39,986 nucleotides of DNA from a virus. Positions within the stretch are counted from its first letter, which is position 1; every line of letters begins with the position of its first letter. The stretch covers positions 1-39,986 of IMG/VR virus record IMGVR_UViG_3300036781_000626; one strand, 5' to 3'. Positions 31,669-39,192 of the stretch are shown in pieces. The notes beneath the pieces are model-generated. The model made no database searches and was not told the DNA's origin. It saw only the letters and a list, made by a program, of their open reading frames with translations. Made by a program: the position numbers and the translations under genes.

Positions 31669-32369
31669 TGAGCGTGCAGCCCGTGAAATTTGACAGACCG
31701 AGCGCTGTGCGGATTGCGAAGACGGTTCGGCGGGTCGAGGCATTTCCGGTCAATGCGCCCGGCGAGGCGCGGGGTGGGCCGGGCGAGTTCCGGGCGATCC
31801 AGGCGGCGGTGACGGCGGTGACGGTGACGGCCGACGGGATAAAATACTCGCTTCGGCGGGGGCATTGGGACGGGGCGGCGACGGCGACTCAGGGGGCGTG
31901 GGTCGACGACAGCGGGGGAATTGACGAATTTGGCTATGGGATGGATCCGGGGATGTTGCCACCCGGGGTGGGGGAATACGTATGGGCCATCTTTCGGGGG
32001 ACGACGGCCTATTACTCGATCGTCGGGAGGCCTGGCGGCGGTCCGACTGGCTACATCACGGGCGCCGCAAGCGCCTCGGGGACATACGCCGGCGTAATCC
32101 TGGTACCGCCCGCGGCAGATGCGCCGGCTGGTACAACCTTGGCCGTGGGCGATTTCGGGACGGCGGGCGAGGAGATATTGATTGAGAACGCAAAGGAGGT
32201 GACGCTGGGGACGCACGATTTGACGGACGCGGCGAACACGTTTGATTTCGTGTGTCCGGGTATGAGTTATTTGCGGACGAACGCCGACGGCACCAAGGTG
32301 TTCGGCATCGACAAGGTTTTTGTGGGCTGCGACGACAGCGATGATGACGGGCCGGCGTTTGGGTTTTGA
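31668..32369 (+). CDS. Tail tip/fibre-associated protein
   Basis: A 233-residue protein. Helical start (RPSAVRIAKTVRRVEAFPVN), Gly-rich beta middle, TFDFVCPGMSYLRTNADGTK, Asp-rich end (DDSDDDGPAFGF). No family recognised; the place between tip and fibre genes suggests a baseplate or fibre-hinge role. Confidence 0.55.
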   Translation: MSVQPVKFDRPSAVRIAKTVRRVEAFPVNAPGEARGGPGEFRAIQAAVTAVTVTADGIKYSLRRGHWDGAATATQGAWVDDSGGIDEFGYGMDPGMLPPGVGEYVWAIFRGTTAYYSIVGRPGGGPTGYITGAASASGTYAGVILVPPAADAPAGTTLAVGDFGTAGEEILIENAKEVTLGTHDLTDAANTFDFVCPGMSYLRTNADGTKVFGIDKVFVGCDDSDDDGPAFGF

Positions 32370-32381
32370 GGCGAAGCAGGC

Positions 32382-32705
32382 ATGGCAATCACGTGGGCGA
32401 CATTGGCGGACGGGCAGCTGGCGGCGAGCAAGGGGACGCTGTACACGGCGGTCGGGCAGGTAGCCATCACGGCGATCTTGCTGGTGAACACGGATTCGGC
32501 ATCGCGGACAGTGAATCTGTACATCAAGCGAAGCGGTGGAACGAGCCGGCGTATTGCGGGGAAGGATATTTCCCTGGCGGCGGGAGGAAGTTTGAACGGG
32601 TGCGACGATTCGATGGGGATCCGGCTATCGAACGGGGATTTAATTGAGGGGGATGCAAGCAGTGCGACGGTGGTGGATTTTATGATCTGCGGGGTGACCA
32701 GGTGA
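32382..32705 (+). CDS. Small beta-rich tail protein
   Basis: A 107-residue protein; its stop region overlaps the fibre start. [60 protein letters not shown] is the pattern of small receptor-binding or decoration beta-sandwich proteins. Function inferred from place. Confidence 0.6.
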   Translation: MAITWATLADGQLAASKGTLYTAVGQVAITAILLVNTDSASRTVNLYIKRSGGTSRRIAGKDISLAAGGSLNGCDDSMGIRLSNGDLIEGDASSATVVDFMICGVTR

Positions 32706-33718
32706 TATTGAATCGGATTCCGCGGGCGATTTACGATTGGGTCATAGCCACCTTTGCCGCCCTCGCCTCGCCCACATTCACCGGCACGCCTGCGGCGCCA
32801 ACGGCGGCCGCCGACACGAATACAGCGCAGGTTGCGACGACGGCCTACGTGATCAGCCAAGCTTCATCCTCGACACCGGCGGGTGACGGAACCGCCGCGA
32901 TCGGCACTTCAAAAAGATATGCCCGCGCCGATCACGTCCACCCGACTGATGCGAGCAGAGCGCCGGCAGCATCGCCGACATTCACGGGCACTGTTGCCGG
33001 CGCAGCACTCTCGTTCTCCGGTGGCGGTCTATTCGTCCAGGGATTAACGCTCGGGTCGGGGACTGCGACCGCATACACCGGAGGGGACCTAAATTTAAGT
33101 CGCGGAGATGCCACCGGCGCCATTGCGTTTGGTCAAACTTCGGCTGGCTCGATTTTTTTTGACGGCTCTGCATTCGATTTCAATTGCGTGGCTGGAGCAT
33201 CATGTAGATTTACCTCGACCGGCGGGGCGGTGTATGGAGGCCTGCCGGCGGGGAACGGAACAACAGCCATTGATAACATTGGTGGCGCCCGGCTGTACCA
33301 ATATGACAACTCCGGAACGCTGGTGAACCTCTTTCATTCCGCAAGCGCCAGCTACATTTCGGCTGGCAATTTCTACGTCGGGCAAACATCCGGCTCCGAA
33401 GCGTTCGAGGTAACCGGCAGCGTCAAGATTACGGGATCATTCAAACCGGCATCGCCGCAAACCACGGTCAACGCATCATCCAGCGGGACGGTGGTTTTCT
33501 CCCAACCCCACCAGGGGCCCTCTAACAAAAAAGTCATCATCTATTGCAATGCCGCAGTGGGAACGGCTTCCTACACCTTCCCAACCCCGTTTTCCCATAC
33601 GCCGGCGATCATCGACACAAACGGCCCGGCAGCCTCGGTCATAACGAGCCTGTCGACAACTGCAGTTACTGTGACGGGCGCGACAACGACAGGCATTATC
33701 ATTCTTGAAGGCTATTGA
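32702..33718 (+). CDS. Tail fibre/receptor-binding protein
   Basis: A 338-residue protein from GTG 32702. Two ASPTFTGT repeats at about 22 and 98, each leading to A/T/G-rich turns ([20 protein letters not shown]), are common in trimeric fibres. A short-strand repetitive centre follows, then a C-terminal domain with [16 protein letters not shown]. It likely contacts the host receptor. Confidence 0.75.
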   Translation: MILNRIPRAIYDWVIATFAALASPTFTGTPAAPTAAADTNTAQVATTAYVISQASSSTPAGDGTAAIGTSKRYARADHVHPTDASRAPAASPTFTGTVAGAALSFSGGGLFVQGLTLGSGTATAYTGGDLNLSRGDATGAIAFGQTSAGSIFFDGSAFDFNCVAGASCRFTSTGGAVYGGLPAGNGTTAIDNIGGARLYQYDNSGTLVNLFHSASASYISAGNFYVGQTSGSEAFEVTGSVKITGSFKPASPQTTVNASSSGTVVFSQPHQGPSNKKVIIYCNAAVGTASYTFPTPFSHTPAIIDTNGPAASVITSLSTTAVTVTGATTTGIIILEGY

Positions 33719-33726
33719 GGTTAACG

Positions 33727-34593
33727 ATGGCCGGAATAGTGCGATGTTCGAGGAGCGGCGGTGTGAAGCGGTCGGGCGCGGCGACCGCATCGTGCGCGTG
33801 CTATTCTCAAGCGTATACCTGTTCCGACGAGCCAGCCGGCATTTGGATGACCGTTCAAGATGCGGCATCGTTTCCAGATTTCTTTATTCTTGCCAGCGGC
33901 GACGATTCGTGCGGATGCTATCACTTTAATTTTGCAGACAAGCCCAGCCCTTCGCATGGCCCACTTTTTACATTGCCACAAGCCGTGGCGATGCCGAATT
34001 GCACCGGCTACCCATGTTGCGGTTGTTGCAAATCGCGCAAGACTCCGTATGCGTATCTGGCGACGATGAACAATGTTGGCTCCCTAGTCGGAACGTGTGT
34101 ACCGATGTCATCAAGCGGCCCCGGCAGTGGGCTTGGGCGAAGGATGAAGATTATTTCTGTCGCCGATTTTACGTCGCCGAGGGTTATATTAAATGATAAC
34201 TCTGTTCTTTCTGGCTACGATATTAACCCCGGCGTGACTATAAGCTCGTCGCAGTGTTTTTGGAGAACGATAGTCGCTAGCGCGATCACTTTCGACTTGT
34301 ACATCGGCACACTCTGCACCGGAACTCCCGACAACCGATTCACGGCTGACTTGCAATTGATGGCGTATTGGGGGGCGGGTTGCACAAACTTCACCATGGG
34401 CCTAGAAACCTCCCGCGTGGTTGACTCCGCTGGCGTGACATCAAAGGTATTTTTATGGAGTGTGGGCAAATTGGGGCATTTCGTCGGAGGATTCTTTCAA
34501 GCCTTGTCGTGCGGAGGTACTACTGTCTTGAGTGATTTTCTGCCGAATGTTGGGGAGGTTACAGGGGATTGCGAAGAAGCTCCACCACCATAA
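33727..34593 (+). CDS. Cys-rich virion or adhesion protein
   Basis: A 288-residue protein; GAGG 9 bases before ATG 33727. It has 17 cysteines, dense in the N-terminal third (ASCACYSQAYTC, DDSCGCYHF, YPCCGCCKSRK) and scattered afterwards, as in disulfide-stabilised extracellular proteins. Base composition is more AT-rich than in its neighbours and codon use shifts, pointing to later acquisition. Downstream of the fibre, it may be a tip adhesin or a host-directed protein. No family recognised. Confidence 0.6.
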   Translation: MAGIVRCSRSGGVKRSGAATASCACYSQAYTCSDEPAGIWMTVQDAASFPDFFILASGDDSCGCYHFNFADKPSPSHGPLFTLPQAVAMPNCTGYPCCGCCKSRKTPYAYLATMNNVGSLVGTCVPMSSSGPGSGLGRRMKIISVADFTSPRVILNDNSVLSGYDINPGVTISSSQCFWRTIVASAITFDLYIGTLCTGTPDNRFTADLQLMAYWGAGCTNFTMGLETSRVVDSAGVTSKVFLWSVGKLGHFVGGFFQALSCGGTTVLSDFLPNVGEVTGDCEEAPPP

Positions 34594-34603
34594 GGTAAAC
34601 ATC

Positions 34604-35044
34604 ATGCCGATTATATCGAGAGACGCGTTAAAGCAGGTCGCCGCGAGCAAGCCCGACGCGAAAGAGTATCTTGCCCGCGTTTACGCTGGCCGCGACCCCA
34701 AAAAAGATACCGATTCCCATATTTTTTTGCCGGCCGCCGAATACGCGGCGCTCGCCCAAATCTATGGTGGCGGCCGAATACAATCCACGCCCATTTCTGG
34801 CGTGCCGATGTTCCCGCGGGGCCTCGGAACGCTGGTGCGAAATGGCGTTGACGCAGCATCGCTAGGCTTGGCAAAACCGATAGCCGACGCACTGGCGAAA
34901 GCGTTCGCTGGAGGCAATTGCCAATGTCTGGCTCGGGAAGCGTGCCTGAATAAGCTCGTACCGGACGTTCACGAGGTGCTCACGCGGGAATGGCCAATGA
35001 TTGCCGTAAAGGCGGCCTTTTGTGTGGTGGCGAAATCCCTGTAA
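34604..35044 (+). CDS. Hypothetical protein at the end of the late block
   Basis: A 146-residue protein; AAGGT 8 bases before ATG 34604. KQVAASKPDAKEYLARVYAG, DTDSHIFLPAAEYAALAQIY, GNCQCLAREACLNK. It is the last rightward late gene before the convergent repressor region. No family recognised. Confidence 0.6.
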   Translation: MPIISRDALKQVAASKPDAKEYLARVYAGRDPKKDTDSHIFLPAAEYAALAQIYGGGRIQSTPISGVPMFPRGLGTLVRNGVDAASLGLAKPIADALAKAFAGGNCQCLAREACLNKLVPDVHEVLTREWPMIAVKAAFCVVAKSL

Positions 35045-35074
35045 TTTGGTGGGAAGCGCGTCGTTTGTTCGCCT

Positions 35075-35464
35075 TTAGAAATTGACTTTTTCCAGGATCA
35101 CGACACCCAAGGCCACGATAATAAGCATCAGGATAATAACGGCGACGGCCTTGAGGATTCCATTTTGCACGGCATCGGACATTTTCTCGGCGCGCGGGGC
35201 CGTGTAACGCGGACCGCCGGAAGGCTTTCGCGCGAGGCTCATGCAGGAGCCGCAGATTATTCCGTCGCCCCAGGGATATCCTTCGCCATCGTCCAGTTTT
35301 GTGTTGCATGCCACGCAGTCCCGGCCGATTGATCTGAGCTCGGATGGTCTGGAAGGTTTCGTTGAAAGCTTCGAATGGCATTCGGCGCAGACGACTGCGT
35401 CTTCCCAAAGCATTGGGGTTTCCAGATTGCCGATTGGCCGCTCACAGTTCTGGCATTTCTCCAT
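35075..35464 (-). CDS. Zinc-ribbon membrane protein with its own promoter (moron-like)
   Basis: A 129-residue protein read on the minus strand from 35464, GGAGA about 9 bases upstream; the longer reading to 35671 overlaps the repressor and is not used. Two zinc ribbons (CQNCERPIGN...VCAEC and CVACNTKLDD...ICGSC), then a basic/Pro linker and a C-terminal TM with LKAVAVIILMLIIVALGVVI. Next to the repressor, it would be expressed in the lysogen. A superinfection-exclusion or host-modifying role is inferred. Confidence 0.75.
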   Translation of the reverse strand: MEKCQNCERPIGNLETPMLWEDAVVCAECHSKLSTKPSRPSELRSIGRDCVACNTKLDDGEGYPWGDGIICGSCMSLARKPSGGPRYTAPRAEKMSDAVQNGILKAVAVIILMLIIVALGVVILEKVNF

Positions 35465-35511
35465 GGGCGGGATCTCCGGGGAGGCGTCGCAGGAACGGGG
35501 AACTTTCAGCG

Positions 35512-35540
35512 TATATAGGTTGGTTCTTTTTTTTGTGCAA
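35512..35540 (-). promoter_or_regulatory. Promoter for the zinc-ribbon membrane protein
   Basis: On the minus strand: TTGCAC, a 17-base spacer beginning with eight A residues, then TATATA. Right place for the start at 35464. Spacing is ideal though the -35 is moderate. Confidence 0.6.
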
Positions 35541-35558
35541 CGCCGGGGAAGAGGTAGT

Positions 35559-35963
35559 TCATCCCGCCTTGCTGGCGGTGCGCGCCGAAGTTTTTGCGCG
35601 GGGGTTTGGATCGGGGTGGAGTTGGGCGATCCGGCGATCGAGAGCGCCCTGTAGCACGTCGCATTCTTCATAACTGAGTTTGGCGATGTCGCGGATGTCG
35701 GTGAAATTCATGGGCTTCTCCTCATCGGGTTCCTTAGCCGGCGTCGCTAAGTCAGCGGCGTCTCCCTTCCATGCGGCGTCGAGTTGCTCGGTAGTTAGTT
35801 TGAGGCCATCCGCAAACTCCTGGTATTTGTGGCCCTTGAATTTTTCCCATTTGACCGCGCGGCTCACCAGCGAAAGAGACACGCCTGCGCGCTCCGCGAA
35901 CCTCTTGAGGGTCAGGTTGCGCTCGCTGATGAGCCCGACGAGGGTCTTTCCAAAATGGGCCAT
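35559..35963 (-). CDS. CI-like repressor, helix-turn-helix
   Basis: A 134-residue protein if started at 35963 (MAHFGKTLVGLISERN); starts at 35978 (ATG) or 36002 (TTG) are also open. LTLKRFAERAGVSLSLVSRA is a classical HTH_3/XRE helix-turn-helix. The C-terminal part is short, with helices and a Pro-rich end, and has no Ser-Lys peptidase module, so RecA-driven self-cleavage is unlikely. Divergent to the + strand RHH-like gene. It would keep early genes off in the lysogen. Confidence 0.8.
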   Translation of the reverse strand: MAHFGKTLVGLISERNLTLKRFAERAGVSLSLVSRAVKWEKFKGHKYQEFADGLKLTTEQLDAAWKGDAADLATPAKEPDEEKPMNFTDIRDIAKLSYEECDVLQGALDRRIAQLHPDPNPRAKTSARTASKAG

Positions 35964-36002
35964 TCCTAAAACTCTCATACCGACAAACCCCGTCGTCAAC
36001 AA

Positions 36003-36093
36003 TGGTTAGAAGAAATATCGAAAAAACATCTAAAAAACAGTTGAAAGACATTCAAAAGACGATAAGCTTGTTTTTATCAGTCAGGAGTTCAGC
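36003..36093. promoter_or_regulatory. Divergent operator/promoter region with phased A-tracts
   Basis: AT-rich in a GC-rich genome. A-runs recur about every 10-12 bases (36021-36057), which would curve the DNA. TTGAA-AGACA-TTCAA at 36041-36055 is an inverted repeat, and GATAA/TTATC at 36061-36078 a second. On the minus strand TTGAAT-N17-TAGATG (36055-36027) is a promoter candidate for the repressor; on the plus strand TTGAAA at 36041 lacks a good -10. Confidence 0.65.
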
Positions 36094-36285
36094 ATGGCGC
36101 TTCAAGTAACCATTCCCGACAAAGACCCCTTGATCACGCACCTGGAACGGCGCGCCATCAAGCGTGGCATGGCGACCGACAAAAAATCCGCACGCAAGAA
36201 AGCCTCGAAGCTGGCGCGCGCCCTGCTCAACGAACACCTGAGCGACCTCGAAAAAAACGGAGACCCCTTGGAACTCCGCTCTTGA
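36094..36285 (+). CDS. Small RHH/Cro-like early regulator candidate
   Basis: A 63-residue protein, AGGAG 6 bases before ATG 36094. Start ALQVTIPDKDPLITHLERRA, a strand then helices with SARKKASKLARALLNEHLSD, in the manner of Arc/MetJ ribbon-helix-helix proteins. First gene of the rightward early operon, opposite the repressor, a Cro-like position. The fold is inferred. Confidence 0.65.
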   Translation: MALQVTIPDKDPLITHLERRAIKRGMATDKKSARKKASKLARALLNEHLSDLEKNGDPLELRS

Positions 36286-36303
36286 TGGTCCTTCTACTGG
36301 AGT

Positions 36304-36332
36304 CTGGCGGAATCCCTCTCTGGTGCCGCCAG
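36304..36332 (+). terminator. Stem-loop in the first early gap
   Basis: CTGGCGG and CCGCCAG are perfect 7-base arms with a 15-base loop, then a C/T-rich stretch. It could attenuate transcription behind the first early gene. Confidence 0.4.
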
Positions 36333-36364
36333 CCCTCCTCTTTCTGTACGTGGGAGATTTTCAA

Positions 36365-36790
36365 ATGTCCTCTTCAACATTCAACACGCCGCCATGCGAG
36401 GCAAGCGAAAAATCGCGGCCGGCGGAACTGTCCGATAAAAGGCCGCATTCCCCGCAGGCAGCGGATGCGGCGCCGGCGGCGATTTCAGATGGGCGGCGCG
36501 GGCCAACCGGCTGCTGTAATGACTGCTTGCCGCAACCCCATGTGCATGCAGCCGACCGCGCCCCCCGCCCTGAAGAAACCGGCCTCGCCGCCGGACTTAA
36601 ACACTTCGTCCGGCTGGCGCGGAGGGGTCGGTCGCGCGGTTGCAGCAGCGGCGAACGAAACGCCAGCAAATTAGCCGAAGCGATTCTGTCCTATGCCAGC
36701 GGATTGGATGAATCGGCAATCGATGGCGCCGTTAATTTCATGCGGGGTGCATCGCTGGCGCCGTGGGTGGCGCGTGATCTGATCCGCTGA
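36365..36790 (+). CDS. Hypothetical early protein
   Basis: A 141-residue protein from ATG 36365 with GGGAGA about 8 bases upstream. The middle contains GCCNDCLPQPHVHAA and other Cys; the C-terminus LAEAILSYASGLDESAIDGA is helical. A 130-codon competing frame (36282-36674) is open but has a weaker start. No family recognised. Confidence 0.5.
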   Translation: MSSSTFNTPPCEASEKSRPAELSDKRPHSPQAADAAPAAISDGRRGPTGCCNDCLPQPHVHAADRAPRPEETGLAAGLKHFVRLARRGRSRGCSSGERNASKLAEAILSYASGLDESAIDGAVNFMRGASLAPWVARDLIR

Positions 36791-36801
36791 CGGAGGTTTC
36801 G

Positions 36802-37191
36802 ATGTCGTTCGTGACATCCATTTTTAATTCCAAAAACGCGGCCGTGGAAATCTGCGAAAACTGGGCGCGGACTCACGACGAACGAATGTTCATCCAGGAA
36901 TCAGCAACACCCTCAAAGAGCCTTGAGCTCCACATCGATTCCTACAGCGGCGCCGTGATCGACTCCGCCAACGCGTTTGCCCGCGGCTTTCTCGCCGGCT
37001 ACTGCTGGGCGATCAAACCAAAAGCAACCGTTCGCGAAACAACCGTTCGCGGCCGAACCACCAGCGGCGCGCCGGTGGAGATCAGTTTCCCGCCGGGCGT
37101 TCCAACTCCCTTTGATCGGGAGCGACCGACGACGGAGAACGCGTCAAAAAAAAGCGGGATGGCGCAGGCCGGTAGCGCGCTGGGCCCATAA
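36802..37191 (+). CDS. Hypothetical early protein overlapping the tRNA
   Basis: A 129-residue protein, GGAGG 6 bases before the ATG. MSFVTSIFNSKNAAVEICEN, AFARGFLAGYCWAIKPKATV. The last 13 codons lie inside the tRNA gene, and its stop TAA uses the last anticodon-loop bases. Possibly the natural end was earlier and the gene was extended when the tRNA was acquired. Confidence 0.6.
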   Translation: MSFVTSIFNSKNAAVEICENWARTHDERMFIQESATPSKSLELHIDSYSGAVIDSANAFARGFLAGYCWAIKPKATVRETTVRGRTTSGAPVEISFPPGVPTPFDRERPTTENASKKSGMAQAGSALGP

Positions 37192-37226
37192 CCCAGAGGT
37201 CGGTGGTTCGAATCCATCTCCCGCCA
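37153..37226 (+). tRNA. tRNA-Met (CAT), initiator-like
   Basis: A 74-base cloverleaf: acceptor GCGGGA/TCCCGC (37154-37159 with 37219-37224), D-stem GCGC/GCGC, anticodon stem CTGGG/CCCAG with loop CCCATAA, T-arm GGTGG-TTCGAAT-CCATC. Positions 1 and 72 are A and C, unpaired, and the anticodon stem carries GGG/CCC; both are hallmarks of initiator tRNAs. Position 33 is C rather than U, as in cytosolic eukaryotic initiators. No CCA is encoded in full. Confidence 0.85.
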
Positions 37227-37308
37227 GTGTTCGAAAAATTCAATGCGACATTCCTATCGGCCGCAAAGCCGAAGGTGGAATCCTACCGCCGCGTTTTTGG
37301 AGAAGTCG

Positions 37309-37980
37309 ATGCCGGTGATTTTGGAAATTGATGCGAAGTCGGAAGTGATCTCGCATCTGCTGTATGCGGAAATCGTGACGGCGGAAGCGCTCTTAAAGTC
37401 GGGGATGGAGAATGCGGACATCGTCAACATCATCGAATCGCTGGTCACGTTGGCACGCCAGCCGGCCGAGGTAGTGCACGCGTTTTTTGTGGCGGGGCTG
37501 AAAGAGCGGACGAAGGTGCGGTTCGAGTTCCCGGCTTCTCCCCCAGCGGCATTCGCTCCCACCACAACTGCCGCGCCGCCCGCCCCAATCTACTCTCCCG
37601 CCGTCCCCTCCAAAAAACCACCCGCAACCCCCATCACCTCCTCTCCGCCCGTCGATGAACCGCCGTCCGTCCCCGCGGCTCCCGTCGATCCCCACGTCGC
37701 CGCCACCGCCTACATTAAGGCCTTCGCCACGCCGGACCTGCAGCTGCAGTGGGTGCTGCGCGCCCAGGGGAGCCTGGATGCCAAAACTGCCGCGGACATC
37801 AAAGCCGAGGCCGGGTTAAAGAACGGCTGCCTCCTCAATGAAAACGGCCCCGACGCCGTCGAACGCTACGCCATCATGGTTGCCGAGCATCTGCTCCGCA
37901 TGGGCCTGCCTCTCCCCAAACCCCTGCCCCCCGCGCCCAAGCGGCCGGTGGCGAAGAAGAACCAGGAGCAAAACGCATGA
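37309..37980 (+). CDS. Hypothetical protein with Pro-rich linker
   Basis: A 223-residue protein; GGAGAAG before ATG 37309. N-terminal helical domain (VISHLLYAEIVTAEALLKSG), Pro/Ala-rich linker about 75-135, C-terminal helical domain with YIKAFATPDLQLQWVLRAQG and a Lys/Pro tail. No family recognised. Coupled by ATGA to the next gene. Confidence 0.6.
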   Translation: MPVILEIDAKSEVISHLLYAEIVTAEALLKSGMENADIVNIIESLVTLARQPAEVVHAFFVAGLKERTKVRFEFPASPPAAFAPTTTAAPPAPIYSPAVPSKKPPATPITSSPPVDEPPSVPAAPVDPHVAATAYIKAFATPDLQLQWVLRAQGSLDAKTAADIKAEAGLKNGCLLNENGPDAVERYAIMVAEHLLRMGLPLPKPLPPAPKRPVAKKNQEQNA

Positions 37981-38213
37981 TCAACAAACCAAAACTCTCC
38001 CTGGCGTTGCGTCAGATGTCGGAGAAGGTCCGGGCGAAGGAGGATCCAAAGACCGGTTTCTGTACGAGCTTTGATAGTGACGTTTCGGAGATGCTGTGCG
38101 TGCTGGCGCGAATGGTGCAGGGTGTGGAAATGGAACGAGCATTCGGAGCCCCTGGTGATTGGGTCTACGACACGCCCATCGGTGACGCCTTGGCGGGGAG
38201 GGCGTCAAAATGA
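37977..38213 (+). CDS. Hypothetical 78-residue protein
   Basis: ATGA overlap at 37977. Helical, SLALRQMSEKVRAKEDPKTG and MLCVLARMVQGVEMERAFGA. The pair with the previous gene suggests a joint function; family unknown. Confidence 0.6.
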   Translation: MINKPKLSLALRQMSEKVRAKEDPKTGFCTSFDSDVSEMLCVLARMVQGVEMERAFGAPGDWVYDTPIGDALAGRASK

Positions 38214-38263
38214 TGTGCGCCATCACCGACATCGAGATCACTGTGATACCGGCGGCTTCGTGA
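38213..38263 (+). CDS. 16-residue linker ORF
   Basis: MCAITDIEITVIPAAS, starting at the previous stop and ending in a TGATG overlap with the next start. It may serve only for translational coupling. Confidence 0.25.
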   Translation: MCAITDIEITVIPAAS

Positions 38264-38493
38264 TGGCCGTCCTGGAGAACAATCTTGTCGAGGCCGTTGC
38301 CCGCGCTGATCAAGATTCAATCCGCCATCTGCCGGCGATCGTCTTCTTCCTTTTGTCAGACATGCCAGGGAACTCCTTTGGATCACGGGAAGCTTGCATG
38401 AAGTGGATGGAGAAAGGCGGAATCGAGCACTGGCACGGCGAAACGCCGCGCTGGGAGATTGCCCTGGAAATTTCGAAAGCAGGTGGCGCTTGA
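38263..38493 (+). CDS. Hypothetical 76-residue protein
   Basis: LENNLVEAVARADQDSIRHL, FFLLSDMPGNSFGSREACMK, ending in a charged helix. No family recognised. The stop overlaps the TTG of the next small gene. Confidence 0.6.
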   Translation: MAVLENNLVEAVARADQDSIRHLPAIVFFLLSDMPGNSFGSREACMKWMEKGGIEHWHGETPRWEIALEISKAGGA

Positions 38494-38672
38494 AACCCCC
38501 GCACCAGGGATTCTTCTCACGCCTCCGTGCCATTGAGGGCGCCGCCTCCGAGCCCAAGCCAGCGCCCATCCCGCGGTCGCCGCGGCCGCCGCTCATTCCG
38601 GTCCTGGTGTTGATCGTGGCGCTGGCAGCCGCGTTCCTGGTCGCCATCGCGGCGATGCTGAAGTGTTTTTGA
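38490..38672 (+). CDS. Small tail-anchored membrane protein
   Basis: A 60-residue protein from TTG 38490 (TTGA overlap, AGGTGG upstream). Basic N-terminus, Pro-rich linker, then one TM, LIPVLVLIVALAAAFLVAIA, ending MLKCF. Could be a host-envelope-directed early protein. Confidence 0.55.
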   Translation: MKPPHQGFFSRLRAIEGAASEPKPAPIPRSPRPPLIPVLVLIVALAAAFLVAIAAMLKCF

Positions 38673-38950
38673 TTCCGCCGGGTTTTTCACCGGACGCAAC
38701 CCCGAACCGCGGCAATGGCCGCAGAAAGGATTCTGGTTCCCTGAGCGAAAACATCGCTCCGGCCGTGCCCCGGCCGGAGCATTTCACGGAGGTCGTCTAG
38801 TCGGAAGGACGCGGGATAGATCGGCGCATTAGCGTGTACCTGGGCCCTTGATTGGACCCCATCTGATGGAAAGCAGCTACGCCATTCTTCAACCATTCCC
38901 GAGGCGCAGGTTCGGGTCCTGCCCTCCGCTTTGTCTGCCTGGAGGTTTCA
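38673..38950 (+). other. Intergenic region before the replication genes
   Basis: About 280 bases without a convincing gene. It holds the strong hairpin at 38756-38780. Open frames on both strands are shadow-like. Confidence 0.45.
38756..38780 (+). terminator. Strong stem-loop
   Basis: GCTCCGGCCG and CGGCCGGAGC form a perfect 10-base stem with a TGCCC loop. The T-run is short (ATTTC). Likely a terminator or RNA stabiliser between the early genes and the replication genes. Confidence 0.55.
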
Positions 38951-39178
38951 GTGAACAGCGCGCGCATCGACGATCCGCGGTGGATCGACTGGCGGGAAGT
39001 CGTCGAACTTTCCGGCCTCGACGCCGCGGGCGCTGCCAATCTCCTGGATCGGAAAATACTTCCACCGCCGAAGGACCAGGCGGTATTTGAAAATGGCCGC
39101 TGGCAAAGAGGTTTGCGCTGGTGGCGGCCATCGGTGGAGCTCAACCTCGCGCAGTGGCGCGTCTCTATCAAAAGGTAG
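38951..39178 (+). CDS. Small protein with HTH-like start
   Basis: A 75-residue protein from GTG 38951, GGAGG 6 bases upstream. DWREVVELSGLDAAGAANLL is an excisionase/AlpA-type HTH, ending WWRPSVELNLAQWRVSIK. Directly ahead of the initiator; may regulate replication. Confidence 0.6.
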   Translation: MNSARIDDPRWIDWREVVELSGLDAAGAANLLDRKILPPPKDQAVFENGRWQRGLRWWRPSVELNLAQWRVSIKR

Positions 39179-39192
39179 CCCGCTGCCCGGAA

